Assembly: GCF_004343775.1 (NCBI RefSeq)
Contig: NZ_PTXL01000010.1
Span: 1 to 64,000, forward strand
DNA length: 64,000 bases
Reading direction: 5' to 3'
Source of the DNA: Burkholderia sp. SRS-46
GTDB taxonomy: Bacteria; Pseudomonadota; Gammaproteobacteria; Burkholderiales; Burkholderiaceae
Shown here piece after piece: positions 53,601-61,647 of this stretch (its first letter is position 1; each line of letters begins with the position of its first letter). The translations under genes were made by a program, and so were the position numbers. The notes beneath the pieces were generated by a model. It ran no database searches and was not told where the DNA came from. It was given only the letters and a program-made list of their open reading frames with translations.

Positions 53601-55189
53601 GCGCCGTCGGAGAGGAGGATGCCGGGGCGGGCCGAGAACTCGGTCGTCAGTTCATGGCGCTCAGCCAGAGCTGCGAAAGACACGTACCACTCTGGCTCAC
53701 GCTGCCCTTGTCCGTCAACCACCTCTAGCGCGTCAACGATCTCGACGACCTTGCACTGACCCAGCTCGTCGAGCACCCGTCGCCATCGCCCTTCGGCATC
53801 GCGACCGGCACGCGGCATCGCTACACTGTCCGGCCGGAGCCGTTCGATGTCGGCCTCTGTCAGCAACTCTGCGAGCTCCTCCTGCTCGTATGCAATCTCC
53901 GCGAGCGCAGTCGAACCCGATTTTGTTCGGATGCGAAGCTGCTTGTGGAGATCGCTCTGGCAATCCGCGACGAGCCTACAAACTTGGATCTCCGTCCAGC
54001 CATCTCCGTCATCCGCCTCCGCTTTGAGCGGAACATGGCTCCATGCCGAGACGCTTCCCTCGGAGAAGCTCTCCAACGCGGCCCAAGTGACTAGGCGTCC
54101 GAGATCGGCAAAGCGCGCGATGTTCCAATCGTTAGGCTGCAGCGTGGACCTGGCGGAGTCCGGATCAAACTGGGCGTTGAGACCGATAGAGAGGCCGGTT
54201 TGAGCAGGCAGCGGCATCCGATCGTACAGCCGCAGCGGTCGCGCAGTCGCCAGCGGCACGCAAATCCCAATAGGCGTGCTGGAACCGGTCGCCTTATTGG
54301 ATCGGTTCTCATCGGACCCGACGGCGCGACGGGTGGAGTAACGCCGGTAGCGTATTTCTCCCGCCGCCTCGGCTGGCTCGAGAACTCTGACCTCTGTCAC
54401 GTCTACCGCGGCGATCTCGCCGCAGAAATCGATCTCCCCGCAGCCGGACGACGTCACTTCGACCGCGAAATCGAGATCTTGGGACGGGTCCTCAAGGTTC
54501 CTGAATTGAAGCCCGCGGATGCTCTGCAAGAAAATCAGGGAGTCAACGTTCAGCTCGCTCACCGCTGCAGCGATCGCCTCACCAGAGACGGCCGGGAGCA
54601 GGGGGACGACGAGCATGGTGTGACGCAGCGCTGCATTGTAGACGTTCTCTACGTCGGCCTCCGGCTGACACGGCTCCGGACCATTGTCCCCGATGACGAA
54701 GTGGAACGGCGGAGCGTGCATCTCGATGGGGCCACCCAGCGAACTAAGCGTGCGCTGGCCGATTCCGAAGCGGCCGGATGCCTCGGGATCGTCGTCCTTC
54801 GTCGACAGCCATGGAAGCAGCATTGCGCCGACGTGCGCCAACGTAACCGGTGACCCGTCATGCACGATCAGGAGTTCGGGGCGGGGCGAGGTCCGATAGG
54901 CGACCCGCAGAGAGGCTGCCCCGAGGTCGTCCGCGTTCTGCAGGCACTCAATCAGACCTTGGAACGGACGTGGGCTTAAGGAGCTGGCGCCCTTGCCGGC
55001 GCCTCGCATACTCGCGCGGAGGATAGACGGCTGCGTGGAGATTATCTCGCCGAGCCGTCCAACCGCTGCCCGCGCCCAAGTCGCCGAGGGTTCAAGCGGC
55101 ACCCAGCTGCGATCGTTCCATTCGTTGGCCAACCGGTCCGCCGCGGCCCTCCCCTCGATTTCCTCCCCGCCCATCTCAACTGTCGTCAC
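50666..55189 (-). CDS. Giant GHKL (Hsp90/sacsin-like) ATPase with C-terminal DUF3883-type nuclease fold
   Basis: 1507 residues. The Bergerat ATP site is seen at FQGLIECLQNADDLG (76-90, with E81, N85, D87), LLIVHDGSPVT (107-116) and GRFGIGQRTLSSLGG (139-153), as in sacsin and paraMORC proteins. A long middle region is helical and unrecognised. A basic linker (PKKGAKKSEAPEPVSKPP) leads to the last 150 residues, where AIDELRQCYEIKMSSG and VTLTASEVEAARNDEDFFLA follow DUF3883, a PD-(D/E)xK-like fold with EIK (1414-1416) as active-site part. ATPase plus nuclease in one chain is typical of phage-defence proteins. It is a single cargo gene opposite to the tra genes. The defence role is inferred. Confidence 0.75.
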   Translation of the reverse strand: MTTVEMGGEEIEGRAAADRLANEWNDRSWVPLEPSATWARAAVGRLGEIISTQPSILRASMRGAGKGASSLSPRPFQGLIECLQNADDLGAASLRVAYRTSPRPELLIVHDGSPVTLAHVGAMLLPWLSTKDDDPEASGRFGIGQRTLSSLGGPIEMHAPPFHFVIGDNGPEPCQPEADVENVYNAALRHTMLVVPLLPAVSGEAIAAAVSELNVDSLIFLQSIRGLQFRNLEDPSQDLDFAVEVTSSGCGEIDFCGEIAAVDVTEVRVLEPAEAAGEIRYRRYSTRRAVGSDENRSNKATGSSTPIGICVPLATARPLRLYDRMPLPAQTGLSIGLNAQFDPDSARSTLQPNDWNIARFADLGRLVTWAALESFSEGSVSAWSHVPLKAEADDGDGWTEIQVCRLVADCQSDLHKQLRIRTKSGSTALAEIAYEQEELAELLTEADIERLRPDSVAMPRAGRDAEGRWRRVLDELGQCKVVEIVDALEVVDGQGQREPEWYVSFAALAERHELTTEFSARPGILLSDGAATPRPQPGDPWVLVRRASLDALATRLGLARRIHPAYLDPGAPTTAFLSSLEKLGVLFDDRDASGDVFEVLGRSHLTGAGLDVPVRIEDDDLISLRDAWAQLPRDRHATLGPRIGRSIALKAIWYGTDGKLSTGWARPIETYLPAAIDREADSFAKAAGRAPGLKWVHPAYGQLLKQSAGRSAIGAQRLLAAWGVAREPRLMKPADERVYWARDTTPACSIGPLQTAEQLQGIRAGGRNTHLIDDHWSPDAHTVATDIAKAAVKLRRKRAVALLATLSRGWERRYSEAATAIPAYAYNGYWHRSTEVRATWLAQLAEVRWMPDAASGFKRPADLQLQVPGSPPRPSERSTTVAKFDSQILRSGVLAALGVKAGPTQRDLVFRLQALRKQVVTASVSEEASATYQLLAASLRDRSEGVPEGRMTSAQLRNAFRAGSEGPGLLLVGNKWNSPEQVFRGPALFGARRAFAPFVEGLDPLWKTLGVALPTAADAIAVLKEMAVGEPSPADLGIAIRAYTLIAAEVAEMSSQLRTTLKRLPLWTGTAWVTERPVYAMEGEALLASAPPEMRVWRTGITSFSAVETLLESLGVVRLTPADFQAASTPSFGLAEGEPLRPIFAGAISLLRQELVRADQVLLDSLSVEWNDLLAAPVVIDPQLLIVADLPSGQVVLPARAHMGREPLRMIVRGAADLATAEGAGAAVASLFSGDRQKAAWAWASIWPRAAAGVQAGGAVMPTTRAERGNGKERLESLAKQAAQRTAPKKGAKKSEAPEPVSKPPVQVRRLRELDDLEPSAGEIVNQGVKSSGGMVFAKRRVTRPRVFTAGEEKSVQSGAPQVRTVLPPSSDRERMALDAVRRALRLDAKQLNDLRAARGVGVDAIDELRQCYEIKMSSGTSMPSDVTLTASEVEAARNDEDFFLAIVSGLEDGPGQLRVRFIFDPLANLDVRVRGDLTLTGVDKAEALEFRFDKQPTESEAGQPSD

Positions 55190-55506
55190 GACGATCTGGC
55201 CTCCTTTTCCCCGCGGAGCTTATCGCGACCGTTACCGGAAAGCTAGCTGGCACACACGCGCAGGGCGCAATTTTCGTCCTGCGCAGGTCGCTCGGTGGCA
55301 GTCAGCTTGGATACACCGGCTGAGCGCTTTCATCAATTCGTTGCATCGACGGGTTGAATCCGCAGTCGATCACCGCCATTGGCGACGAGCGGTCGTATTG
55401 TCCGAGACCTAATCTGACGTTGACTGACCGGTCAGGTCTCGGCCTATACATGTTATTCGCGCAGCAGAGCGCTCGGTGTCCAGCCCTCTATGCGCGACCA
55501 TCTCGA
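55190..55506. other. Intergenic region
   Basis: Upstream region of the GHKL gene and downstream region of the AraC-type gene. No gene with a start and ribosome site. ACTGACCGGTCAGGT near 55423 contains an ACCGGT palindrome within CTGACCGGTCAG, a possible operator. Confidence 0.4.
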
Positions 55507-56592
55507 CTACAGACCTTCCCGCTGGCCCGATAACAGCATCTTCCGGTACGCGCCCGGCTTCTCTCCAGAAATGCGCGCAAACGCCCTACTGAAAGTGGCG
55601 ACGTCGAAGTAGCCAAGCTCTTCCGCCACGTCGAGAAGCGGAATTGCGGAGTTCTGCAGAAAGCTCTTCGCAAGGTCAATCATGACGCTCTTCGCCAGGA
55701 CGTTGAAGTTTGATCCCTCGGCCTCAAGGCGTCGCTGAAGCGTACGAGAATTTAGCCCGAGCGCGTCGGCGACAGAGCTCAAGCTGCTGTACCTGGCCCA
55801 CGACTGGTACAAGAGCTGGGTCACCCGCGAGGTTGCCGACTGCTTCGTGTGGTTCGCCAATTGCCACTCCAACTGGTTGCATCGCGGCAACAGTTGTCGG
55901 AAAACGGCTCGGTTCGAAAAACGGGGCTTAGACATTAATAGCCACGAGGGGAAAATTACCTGGGTATGTGGTGCATTAAATTCAACTTGACACCCCAGCA
56001 ACTGCTTATACAAGCGTTTCGGTATTTTTGATTTTTTGAAAGAAAATTCAACTTTCGTAAACGGAGCTGTGTAACCAAGCATATCTTCTGATTCGGTCAG
56101 AATTGCCGCCACGCATATTTCGGTGTTCAGCTGTCGCAAGCCCTCATTGAATCGGTACCCATCCACAATGATCGCCGCCTGATCCCCATGCGCCTCCACT
56201 CTCATCCGGAAGTATGACTCGCCAGTGAGTGGATGGTCACACGCGAACTGCCAAGCTTCGCCGAAGGTCGGGGCACACTGCATCGCGTAGCCACGCACGC
56301 CACCGATCGAGACGTGTATCGCCCGCCCGATAAGCAAGCCAAGCGCTGGATCGTGGTACAGGCGCTTCGCATTCGCCAGCACCGCAAGCTCCTGCGCGTA
56401 AGTGATTGATGCCTCGGCGTTCTCGACCTGAGCAAGGGAGATGTCAGTGCCTTGCAACACGTCCTCCCCGTTGATACCCGCCTCGGCCAGCAGGTTTACG
56501 ACGATTGAGACCGTATGCAGCGAGACCGGGGTGTGCTCTTCATCATGGTGGTCAAGCCCTGAATCTAGCGAGCCTTTGATCGCCTGTATCAT
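55507..56592 (-). CDS. AraC-family transcriptional regulator
   Basis: 361 residues. The N-terminal effector region is of the Arabinose_bd/OruR type (ISLAQVENAEASITYAQELA, RLYHDPALGLLIGRAIHVSI, then GVRGYAMQCAPTFGEAW). The C-terminal double HTH shows SVADALGLNSRTLQRRLEAE and LLDVAEELGYFDVATFSRAF, followed by ARISGEKPGAYRK. It is divergent from the polyamine-type transport operon with 204 bases between, so it is its likely activator, responding to an amine or amino acid. The middle part is AT-richer than the ends. Confidence 0.9.
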   Translation of the reverse strand: MIQAIKGSLDSGLDHHDEEHTPVSLHTVSIVVNLLAEAGINGEDVLQGTDISLAQVENAEASITYAQELAVLANAKRLYHDPALGLLIGRAIHVSIGGVRGYAMQCAPTFGEAWQFACDHPLTGESYFRMRVEAHGDQAAIIVDGYRFNEGLRQLNTEICVAAILTESEDMLGYTAPFTKVEFSFKKSKIPKRLYKQLLGCQVEFNAPHTQVIFPSWLLMSKPRFSNRAVFRQLLPRCNQLEWQLANHTKQSATSRVTQLLYQSWARYSSLSSVADALGLNSRTLQRRLEAEGSNFNVLAKSVMIDLAKSFLQNSAIPLLDVAEELGYFDVATFSRAFARISGEKPGAYRKMLLSGQREGL

Positions 56593-56796
56593 CCTGACGC
56601 CTTGTTAATTTCGTGCGGGGTTTTACGAGAATATAACTTCCAATTGTCGCGAAATGCCTATGGTTGTCGCAAAGTGCCTATTGACTATCTTAGGTAAAAC
56701 AGCAAAAGTACGAATTGCATTGTTTGAATATGAATGCACTGGCGCGATGCCCACAAACTATATTGCGAAGCATAATAAAAGTAGACCGAGCTTGTT

Positions 56797-57756
56797 ATGA
56801 GAGAACATGTGTACGGCGCTTCGGGGTCTCGGTTGAGCGCCAGTGATTGCGAACTTCAGCCCCGGCCATGGGGAGGATTCGCTTCGCCCCTGCTGTCTCT
56901 GGGCGCACCTTCGCTATTGCTGCTCGTCGCGGGTGTCGTGCTGCCAATGGTTGTCATCTTCGTTGCATCGATCTCCACTCCGGAAGAATGGGGCGGCGTC
57001 CGTTGGGGAAGCCTGAACCTCGACGCGTATGTACGACTCCTTTTTGAGCAGGATTTCGATGGCAACTGGGCGCTCAACACAGGGCTTGCGCGTGTTGCCG
57101 CCCGAACGTTCTCACTCTCACTTGTGGCAACGATCGCATGCTTCGCGCTCGGTTTTCCGGTGGCGCTCTATATCGCGATGCAACCCGCACGTCGCCGTAC
57201 CTGGCTTCTCGTCTTCATCACTGTTCCGTTCTGGACCAGCCTTATGGTCCGTCTGTATGCATGGATTCTCCTCCTGAGGAGCGGCGGCGTTGCCTCGACG
57301 GTGCTCGACCGGGTGTTCGGAACCCCTGTTCCCACGATTCTCTATACCGACGCCGCGACCGTGATCGGACTAGTCTACGCATTTATCCCTTTCATGGTGC
57401 TCCCGATCTTCACGAGCCTGGAGCACATGGACTGGAACATCGTCGACGCGGCGTTCGATCTTGGTGCGAAACCTTGGGCCGTGGTGACGCAGATAATCGC
57501 GCCGTCCGCCCGACACGGAATCGGGTCCGGCTGCATGCTCGTGCTCGTACCCTCTCTTGGCGCGTTCCTTATCCCGGACATGCTGGGCGGTGCCAAGTCG
57601 ATGATGCTCGGCAATCTGATCAATCTCCAGTTCGGCGACGCACACAACTGGCCGCTCGGCGCGTCCCTGTCGATTGCGATGTACGCACTCGTTTTACTTT
57701 GCGTTCTGGCGAAGCGTCTGTTCACGAATGCAGCGAGCAGGGGCTGCCGTGCGTAA
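56797..57756 (+). CDS. ABC transporter permease, polyamine (PotB/PotH) type
   Basis: 319 residues with six expected membrane spans (LLLLVAGVVLPMVVIFVASI, FSLSLVATIACFALGFPVAL, LLVFITVPFWTSLMVRLYAW and further). The cytoplasmic EAA loop reads NIVDAAFDLGAKPWAVVTQI, followed by IAPSAR, the contact for the ATPase. It forms the channel with the second permease. The operon order permease-permease-binding protein is the spermidine/putrescine layout, but the ATPase gene that normally comes first is absent here. Confidence 0.88.
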   Translation: MREHVYGASGSRLSASDCELQPRPWGGFASPLLSLGAPSLLLLVAGVVLPMVVIFVASISTPEEWGGVRWGSLNLDAYVRLLFEQDFDGNWALNTGLARVAARTFSLSLVATIACFALGFPVALYIAMQPARRRTWLLVFITVPFWTSLMVRLYAWILLLRSGGVASTVLDRVFGTPVPTILYTDAATVIGLVYAFIPFMVLPIFTSLEHMDWNIVDAAFDLGAKPWAVVTQIIAPSARHGIGSGCMLVLVPSLGAFLIPDMLGGAKSMMLGNLINLQFGDAHNWPLGASLSIAMYALVLLCVLAKRLFTNAASRGCRA

Positions 57757-58564
57757 TCCACGTAAGATTCCGGGATTGTGCATCACTGCGTGTGGGTTCT
57801 TCGTCTTTCTGTACACACCCATCGTCGTTCTTGTCGCGCTGAGCTTCAACGATGGCGGATCGGCAACCGTGTGGCAAGGATTCGGGCTAAGCGGATACCT
57901 GACCGTGCTTCGCGACGCCGCAGCTTTCGAGGCCGCTCGCACCTCGTTTGCAGTTGCCGCCATTTCGGCGACGGCGTCCTCGCTGATCGCCATTCCGACA
58001 GCACTTTATCTGTGGAACAACACACGGCGCACAGCAGGTTTCGCGGGGATGTTGGTGACGTCGCCGCTGCTCGTACCCGAGATCGTCCTTGCACTCGGCA
58101 CGCTTATCGTGTTCTCGATCGCCGCGGTCAAACTCAACTTTTGGACGGTGGTCTTCGGCCACACGGTCTTCTGTCTCCCGTTTGCCTATCTGCCGATTCG
58201 TGGTTCGCTGTCGAGGATCGACACGACCTATCTTGAGGCCGCGGCCGATCTCGGCGCCAATCGCTGGCGCGTGTTTCGGCAGATCGTCTGGCCGCTGATC
58301 CGCACGGGGATCGCGGCCGGATTCGCCCTCGCGTTCGTCGTGTCGATCGACGATTTCGTGACGACGTACTTCCTGTCGGGCACCGCGACGACGACACTGC
58401 CGATGTACATCTACGGCCTCATTACCCGGGGCGTCAAACCCAACGTGAATGCGCTTGCGACGATCGTGCTGGTCTTCTCGTTCGGCGCCGCGCTGCTGTC
58501 AGTCTGGCTGTCGCGGGCGGCCAACAGCGAAAAGCAACTGTCAATCCTGGAGCAAAGTGCATGA
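57749..58564 (+). CDS. ABC transporter permease, polyamine (PotC/PotI) type
   Basis: 271 residues from the GTG at 57749 (AGCAGGGGCTGCC upstream); an ATG at 57728 is the alternative. It overlaps the first permease by eight bases. Six spans are predicted (LCITACGFFVFLYTPIVVLV to ALATIVLVFSFGAALLSVWL). The EAA loop is TTYLEAAADLGANRWRVFRQ. YLWNNTRRTAGFAGMLVT and DDFVTTYFLSGTATTTLPMY are typical of PotC/PotI. Overlap with the binding-protein gene (ATGA) at the 3' end. Confidence 0.88.
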   Translation: MRNPRKIPGLCITACGFFVFLYTPIVVLVALSFNDGGSATVWQGFGLSGYLTVLRDAAAFEAARTSFAVAAISATASSLIAIPTALYLWNNTRRTAGFAGMLVTSPLLVPEIVLALGTLIVFSIAAVKLNFWTVVFGHTVFCLPFAYLPIRGSLSRIDTTYLEAAADLGANRWRVFRQIVWPLIRTGIAAGFALAFVVSIDDFVTTYFLSGTATTTLPMYIYGLITRGVKPNVNALATIVLVFSFGAALLSVWLSRAANSEKQLSILEQSA

Positions 58565-59595
58565 AGATCGTAGCAACCGTCGTCCTGGCCGGCATGGGCA
58601 TGATGCAAGCCGCGCACGCCGAGCAAGTCCTGCGTTTCGGCAACTGGCCGGGATATTACCCGGTGGAGCTGCTCAAGAAGTTCAAGAAGGAAACCGGGAT
58701 CGACGTCACGCTCACCGCGTATGACAGCGATGCCGCGGTCGCGACGAAGATGAAGGCCGGCGGCAGCGACTACGACGTCGTGATCGTTTCGGACCTTTAC
58801 GTGTCGATGCTGGGCAAGCAGAACCTGATCGAGAAGCTCGACAAGACCAGGTTGCCGAACGCCCGGAATATCCGGCCCGAGTACGCGCATCCGGTCGGCG
58901 ACGCGAATCGCGACTACGGCATGCCGTACCAGGTGATCACGACCGGCTTGGTCTACGACACGTCACGCGTCCCGAACGGGGTGTTGCCCGACACGTGGAA
59001 GACCTTCTTCGAGCCGCCGGAATACCTGAAGGGAAAGATCGTCGCGCTGAATGTCCAGGAGGAACTGTACATGGCGGCCTCATGGTACCTGGGCCAGGAC
59101 GAATGCTCGGAGAACCCGCAGGACGCGAAACGCGTGCTCGCCGTGCTCGAGAAGCAGAAGCCGTCGCTCCTCGCGTACGCGAACGACGGCGTGGTCGAGC
59201 GCTTCCAGTCCAAGCAGGTCGTCATGAACCACGACTGGAGCGCCGACGCGGCGAAGTATCACAAGGTGTTGCCGACCATCGTCTTCATGTATCCGCGGGA
59301 AGGGGTGCATCAATACGTCGACAATTTCGTCATCCCGAGCGCGGCGAAGAGTCGCGACAACGCGTATCGCTTCGTCAACTGGATGATGGAGCCGCGCAAC
59401 ATTGCCGAGGCATCGAACTTCAATCGTTACCACGACGCGATCGTCGGCTCGACGCAGTTCCTGACGCCCGAGCTGCAGAAGGATCCGACCATCAACCCAC
59501 CGCCCGAGTTTCAGAAGCGGTTGAAGCCGCTTAAGATCTGCTCGCCTGCCGCGATGGCGTTGCGCGACAAGGTTTGGGTCAAGCTGAAAGGATGA
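58561..59595 (+). CDS. Periplasmic polyamine-type substrate-binding protein (PotD/PotF type)
   Basis: 344 residues with a signal peptide (MKIVATVVLAGMGMMQAAHA). VLRFGNWPGYYPVELLKKFK, then TLTAYDSDAAVATKMKAGG and YDVVIVSDLYVSML follow PotD/PotF, as does YGMPYQVITTGLVYDTSRVP. Such proteins bind putrescine or spermidine through aromatic and acidic residues (W16 area, D/E in the pocket). DANRDYGMPYQ deviates from the usual WGT(N)G segment, so the ligand could differ. Last gene of the operon. Confidence 0.88.
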   Translation: MKIVATVVLAGMGMMQAAHAEQVLRFGNWPGYYPVELLKKFKKETGIDVTLTAYDSDAAVATKMKAGGSDYDVVIVSDLYVSMLGKQNLIEKLDKTRLPNARNIRPEYAHPVGDANRDYGMPYQVITTGLVYDTSRVPNGVLPDTWKTFFEPPEYLKGKIVALNVQEELYMAASWYLGQDECSENPQDAKRVLAVLEKQKPSLLAYANDGVVERFQSKQVVMNHDWSADAAKYHKVLPTIVFMYPREGVHQYVDNFVIPSAAKSRDNAYRFVNWMMEPRNIAEASNFNRYHDAIVGSTQFLTPELQKDPTINPPPEFQKRLKPLKICSPAAMALRDKVWVKLKG

Positions 59596-59711
59596 CCTTC
59601 CCCCATGTTCGAAAACCTACCCGCCTCGCTGTCCAGGCAACGAGCGAGGCGCCTGGCGAGCAAGGATCACCTGACGATTCTGTGTCTGGGTCGGGAACTG
59701 TGGGTGACTGC

Positions 59712-59740
59712 TTGACAAGGAGAGGCAAAGGTCTTATTTT
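59712..59740 (+). promoter_or_regulatory. Sigma-70 promoter before the transfer operon's first small gene
   Basis: TTGACA at 59712-59717, a 17-base spacer and TATTTT at 59735-59740. It drives the gene at 59797 and perhaps the T4SS operon behind it. Confidence 0.7.
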
Positions 59741-59755
59741 ATGAAAAAACGAAAA

Positions 59756-59777
59756 TTCGAAAAAACGAGTTTTCGAA
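59756..59777. promoter_or_regulatory. TTCGAAAA/TTTTCGAA palindrome behind the promoter
   Basis: An 8-base perfect inverted repeat with a 6-base centre lies just downstream of the -10 and 20 bases before the start at 59797. An adjacent CGAAAATTCG adds a further half. Position and symmetry fit a repressor site. Confidence 0.6.
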
Positions 59778-59796
59778 AATGTGAAAATATCCCTTG

Positions 59797-60126
59797 ATGC
59801 GAATCCGTTTGTCCCGCAAAAAGACTGTTTTGACCAAAGGAAGGGCCAAAGCAGTCATGGGCATCATTGTCGCGGAGCTCGCAAAGGGAGTTCTCAAGGA
59901 GCCGTATAACGTTCGCGTTTACTTGGGCCCCGTAGGGAAGTGGCAAATTGCTTTGACTACGCAGTCAGGGCGTCTGCTTGAAGTCGAGACCCGAGAAGGC
60001 ACGCCGAAGACGTGGCGGGTGTTCGAGGATGCAATGGAAGTTGTGATCGTGAGCTGCAAAGAAGCACAGGAGGTTCGCGTCGAAGTTGGCCCACTAGTTC
60101 TGGTGGAGCAACGAAGCGTAGCGTAG
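59797..60126 (+). CDS. Hypothetical 109-residue protein with an operator-like upstream site
   Basis: MRIRLSRKKTVLTKGRAKAV, then MGIIVAELAKGVLKEPYNVR and VYLGPVGKWQIALTTQSGRL, predicted alpha/beta with a basic N-terminus. The ATG at 59797 (not the TTG before it) is the better start. It is the first gene under a strong promoter and palindrome at the head of the T4SS gene run, so a regulator of transfer is conceivable. No HTH is evident. Family not recognised. Confidence 0.55.
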   Translation: MRIRLSRKKTVLTKGRAKAVMGIIVAELAKGVLKEPYNVRVYLGPVGKWQIALTTQSGRLLEVETREGTPKTWRVFEDAMEVVIVSCKEAQEVRVEVGPLVLVEQRSVA

Positions 60127-60202
60127 CGAAGTGAGCGGTTGATGCCGGTGCTACCAACACCGACACCAACCTAACCAGGCAGAATTTCGAGAGAGTCCAC
60201 CG

Positions 60203-60778
60203 ATGGCTGTCCGTATTGTACGGCAACATCGGCGCATTTCGGTGACGTTGCTCACCGTTAGCGCCCTATTTTCTTTGCAGGCTGTCGCAATCTACCGGGT
60301 TGATCGCGAATTCAACGCAATCAGCGAGCCGGGTTTGGCGACGTACAACCTCTGCATCCTCCTTATCGCCGGCGACACGGCAATCGGGCGGTCCTTCGTT
60401 CGCCGTCTCTTTCTCGCTGACGCGCGCGGCTACTGGTGCGCTGTCGGTGTGCCGCTTGGTAGAAGTGCCGCATCCACATCTCCGTTCTATCTCCCAAATT
60501 ATCTGTACGTTGTCTCGCATATCGTGAACTCCGCTGGAGTGCCGTCTGGTCACGCGTTTACATCTAGCCGCGTGCCTCGGATAGATCGGACGGGCTTTCG
60601 GCCCTCGACAACCATGAATTCTGTCGGGGGCCGCTTTCTTTTTCTTCGCTCCTCACACCATCGCCAAGCCCTGTTTGGCCCTCACTCTTGGCAGGTGGTT
60701 TTGCTGCGGGCAAGTCCTTCATGGGACGAGCTCGCGGCGTTTTTTATTCCAAGTCAGTCGTTGGTGATCGACGGCTGA
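60203..60778 (+). CDS. Doubtful open frame upstream of the T4SS genes
   Basis: 191 codons from MAVRIVRQHRRISVTLLTVS with a GAGAGAG-like site. A hydrophobic N-terminal segment (VTLLTVSALFSLQAVAIY) could be a signal or anchor. The rest has irregular composition and no family. It may be a real anchored protein or untranslated leader. Apart from this frame, 60127-60793 contains only a GGGCTTTCGGCCCTC hairpin near 60592. Confidence 0.3.
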   Translation: MAVRIVRQHRRISVTLLTVSALFSLQAVAIYRVDREFNAISEPGLATYNLCILLIAGDTAIGRSFVRRLFLADARGYWCAVGVPLGRSAASTSPFYLPNYLYVVSHIVNSAGVPSGHAFTSSRVPRIDRTGFRPSTTMNSVGGRFLFLRSSHHRQALFGPHSWQVVLLRASPSWDELAAFFIPSQSLVIDG

Positions 60779-60793
60779 AAGATACCTAAACTG

Positions 60794-61285
60794 ATGATAC
60801 GCATGAAACGCCGTCTCGTGTCATTTAATATGTTCGTACTACTAATTATATTGGTGTGTGGACGCGCATCAATCGTGCGTGCGGCCTGTTGGAATGAGGC
60901 CGCTGCAATGTACGACGTCGATCCGATCTTGCTTAAGGCGATCGGCTGGCATGAATCGCGCGGCTGGAGCGGCGCTAAAGGCCCGATCCTGCCAGACGGC
61001 AATCGTGCGATCGGCGTCATGCAGATCAATACAGTCCACCTACCAACGCTCACCAGCGTCGGGATTCGGAGAGAAGACCTGCTTGACGCCTGCACAAGCG
61101 AAAAAATTGGCGCCTGGGTGCTCGCGAACTGCATCAAACAGTTTGGCCCGACGTGGAAAGCCGTCGGCTGCTACAACACCGGGCCCGCCTCCAACAACGT
61201 CGCCGCGCAGCTCAGATACGTGAGAAGCGTTCAGCGCTACTACGCCGCGTACCAACGTGACGCCGCCAGGGAGCAACAGAAATGA
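60794..61285 (+). CDS. Lytic transglycosylase of the conjugation system (VirB1/TrbN-like)
   Basis: 163 residues with a signal peptide (MIRMKRRLVSFNMFVLLIIL). The SLT domain begins at CWNEAAAMYDVDPILLKAIG, followed by WHESRGW with the catalytic Glu. AIGVMQINTVHLPTLTSVGI and VGCYNTGP complete the lysozyme-like fold. It opens peptidoglycan locally for assembly of the transfer channel. A second in-frame ATG at 60803 is possible. The stop overlaps the next start (ATGA). Confidence 0.9.
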   Translation: MIRMKRRLVSFNMFVLLIILVCGRASIVRAACWNEAAAMYDVDPILLKAIGWHESRGWSGAKGPILPDGNRAIGVMQINTVHLPTLTSVGIRREDLLDACTSEKIGAWVLANCIKQFGPTWKAVGCYNTGPASNNVAAQLRYVRSVQRYYAAYQRDAAREQQK

Positions 61286-61623
61286 TCCGGCCTCTCGTCG
61301 TTGTCTTGACGCTCTTCATTGGTGCGGCGCCTGCCGAGGTGCTTGCCTCACCGAACCCGGTCGATCGCTTGTCGGATGTCGCGCAATTCGGCATGCGGCC
61401 CGACGGTGACTTTGTCTTGTGCGACGGATCGGAATGCCCGCAACGGACGCTCAAGCATCTCGCCGGTTCTGCCGCACCACGTTCCGTCTCGACGCCGGTC
61501 CCGGCCTATACCGAGTCGCCCGCGCGCGCCCGCTCCCCCGCGAAGCGCGTCCGCCGACACCGGCAGACTCCTCACCGCAAGCCCGTGGTGACTTGTGCGC
61601 CGGCCGCTCGCTCTACCCCGTGA
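61282..61623 (+). CDS. Exported hypothetical protein of the T4SS operon
   Basis: 113 residues with a signal peptide (MIRPLVVVLTLFIGAAPAEV, cleaved after LAS). A short segment with two Cys (FVLCDGSECPQRTL) leads into a Pro/Arg/Ser-rich, disordered, basic tail (RARSPAKRVRRHRQTPHRKP). Its start is coupled to the transglycosylase. The paired Cys may be a client of disulfide enzymes. Unknown family; the location suggests a periplasmic transfer accessory. Confidence 0.6.
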   Translation: MIRPLVVVLTLFIGAAPAEVLASPNPVDRLSDVAQFGMRPDGDFVLCDGSECPQRTLKHLAGSAAPRSVSTPVPAYTESPARARSPAKRVRRHRQTPHRKPVVTCAPAARSTP

Positions 61624-61647
61624 CGTCACCTTCATTGAGGAAATCCT

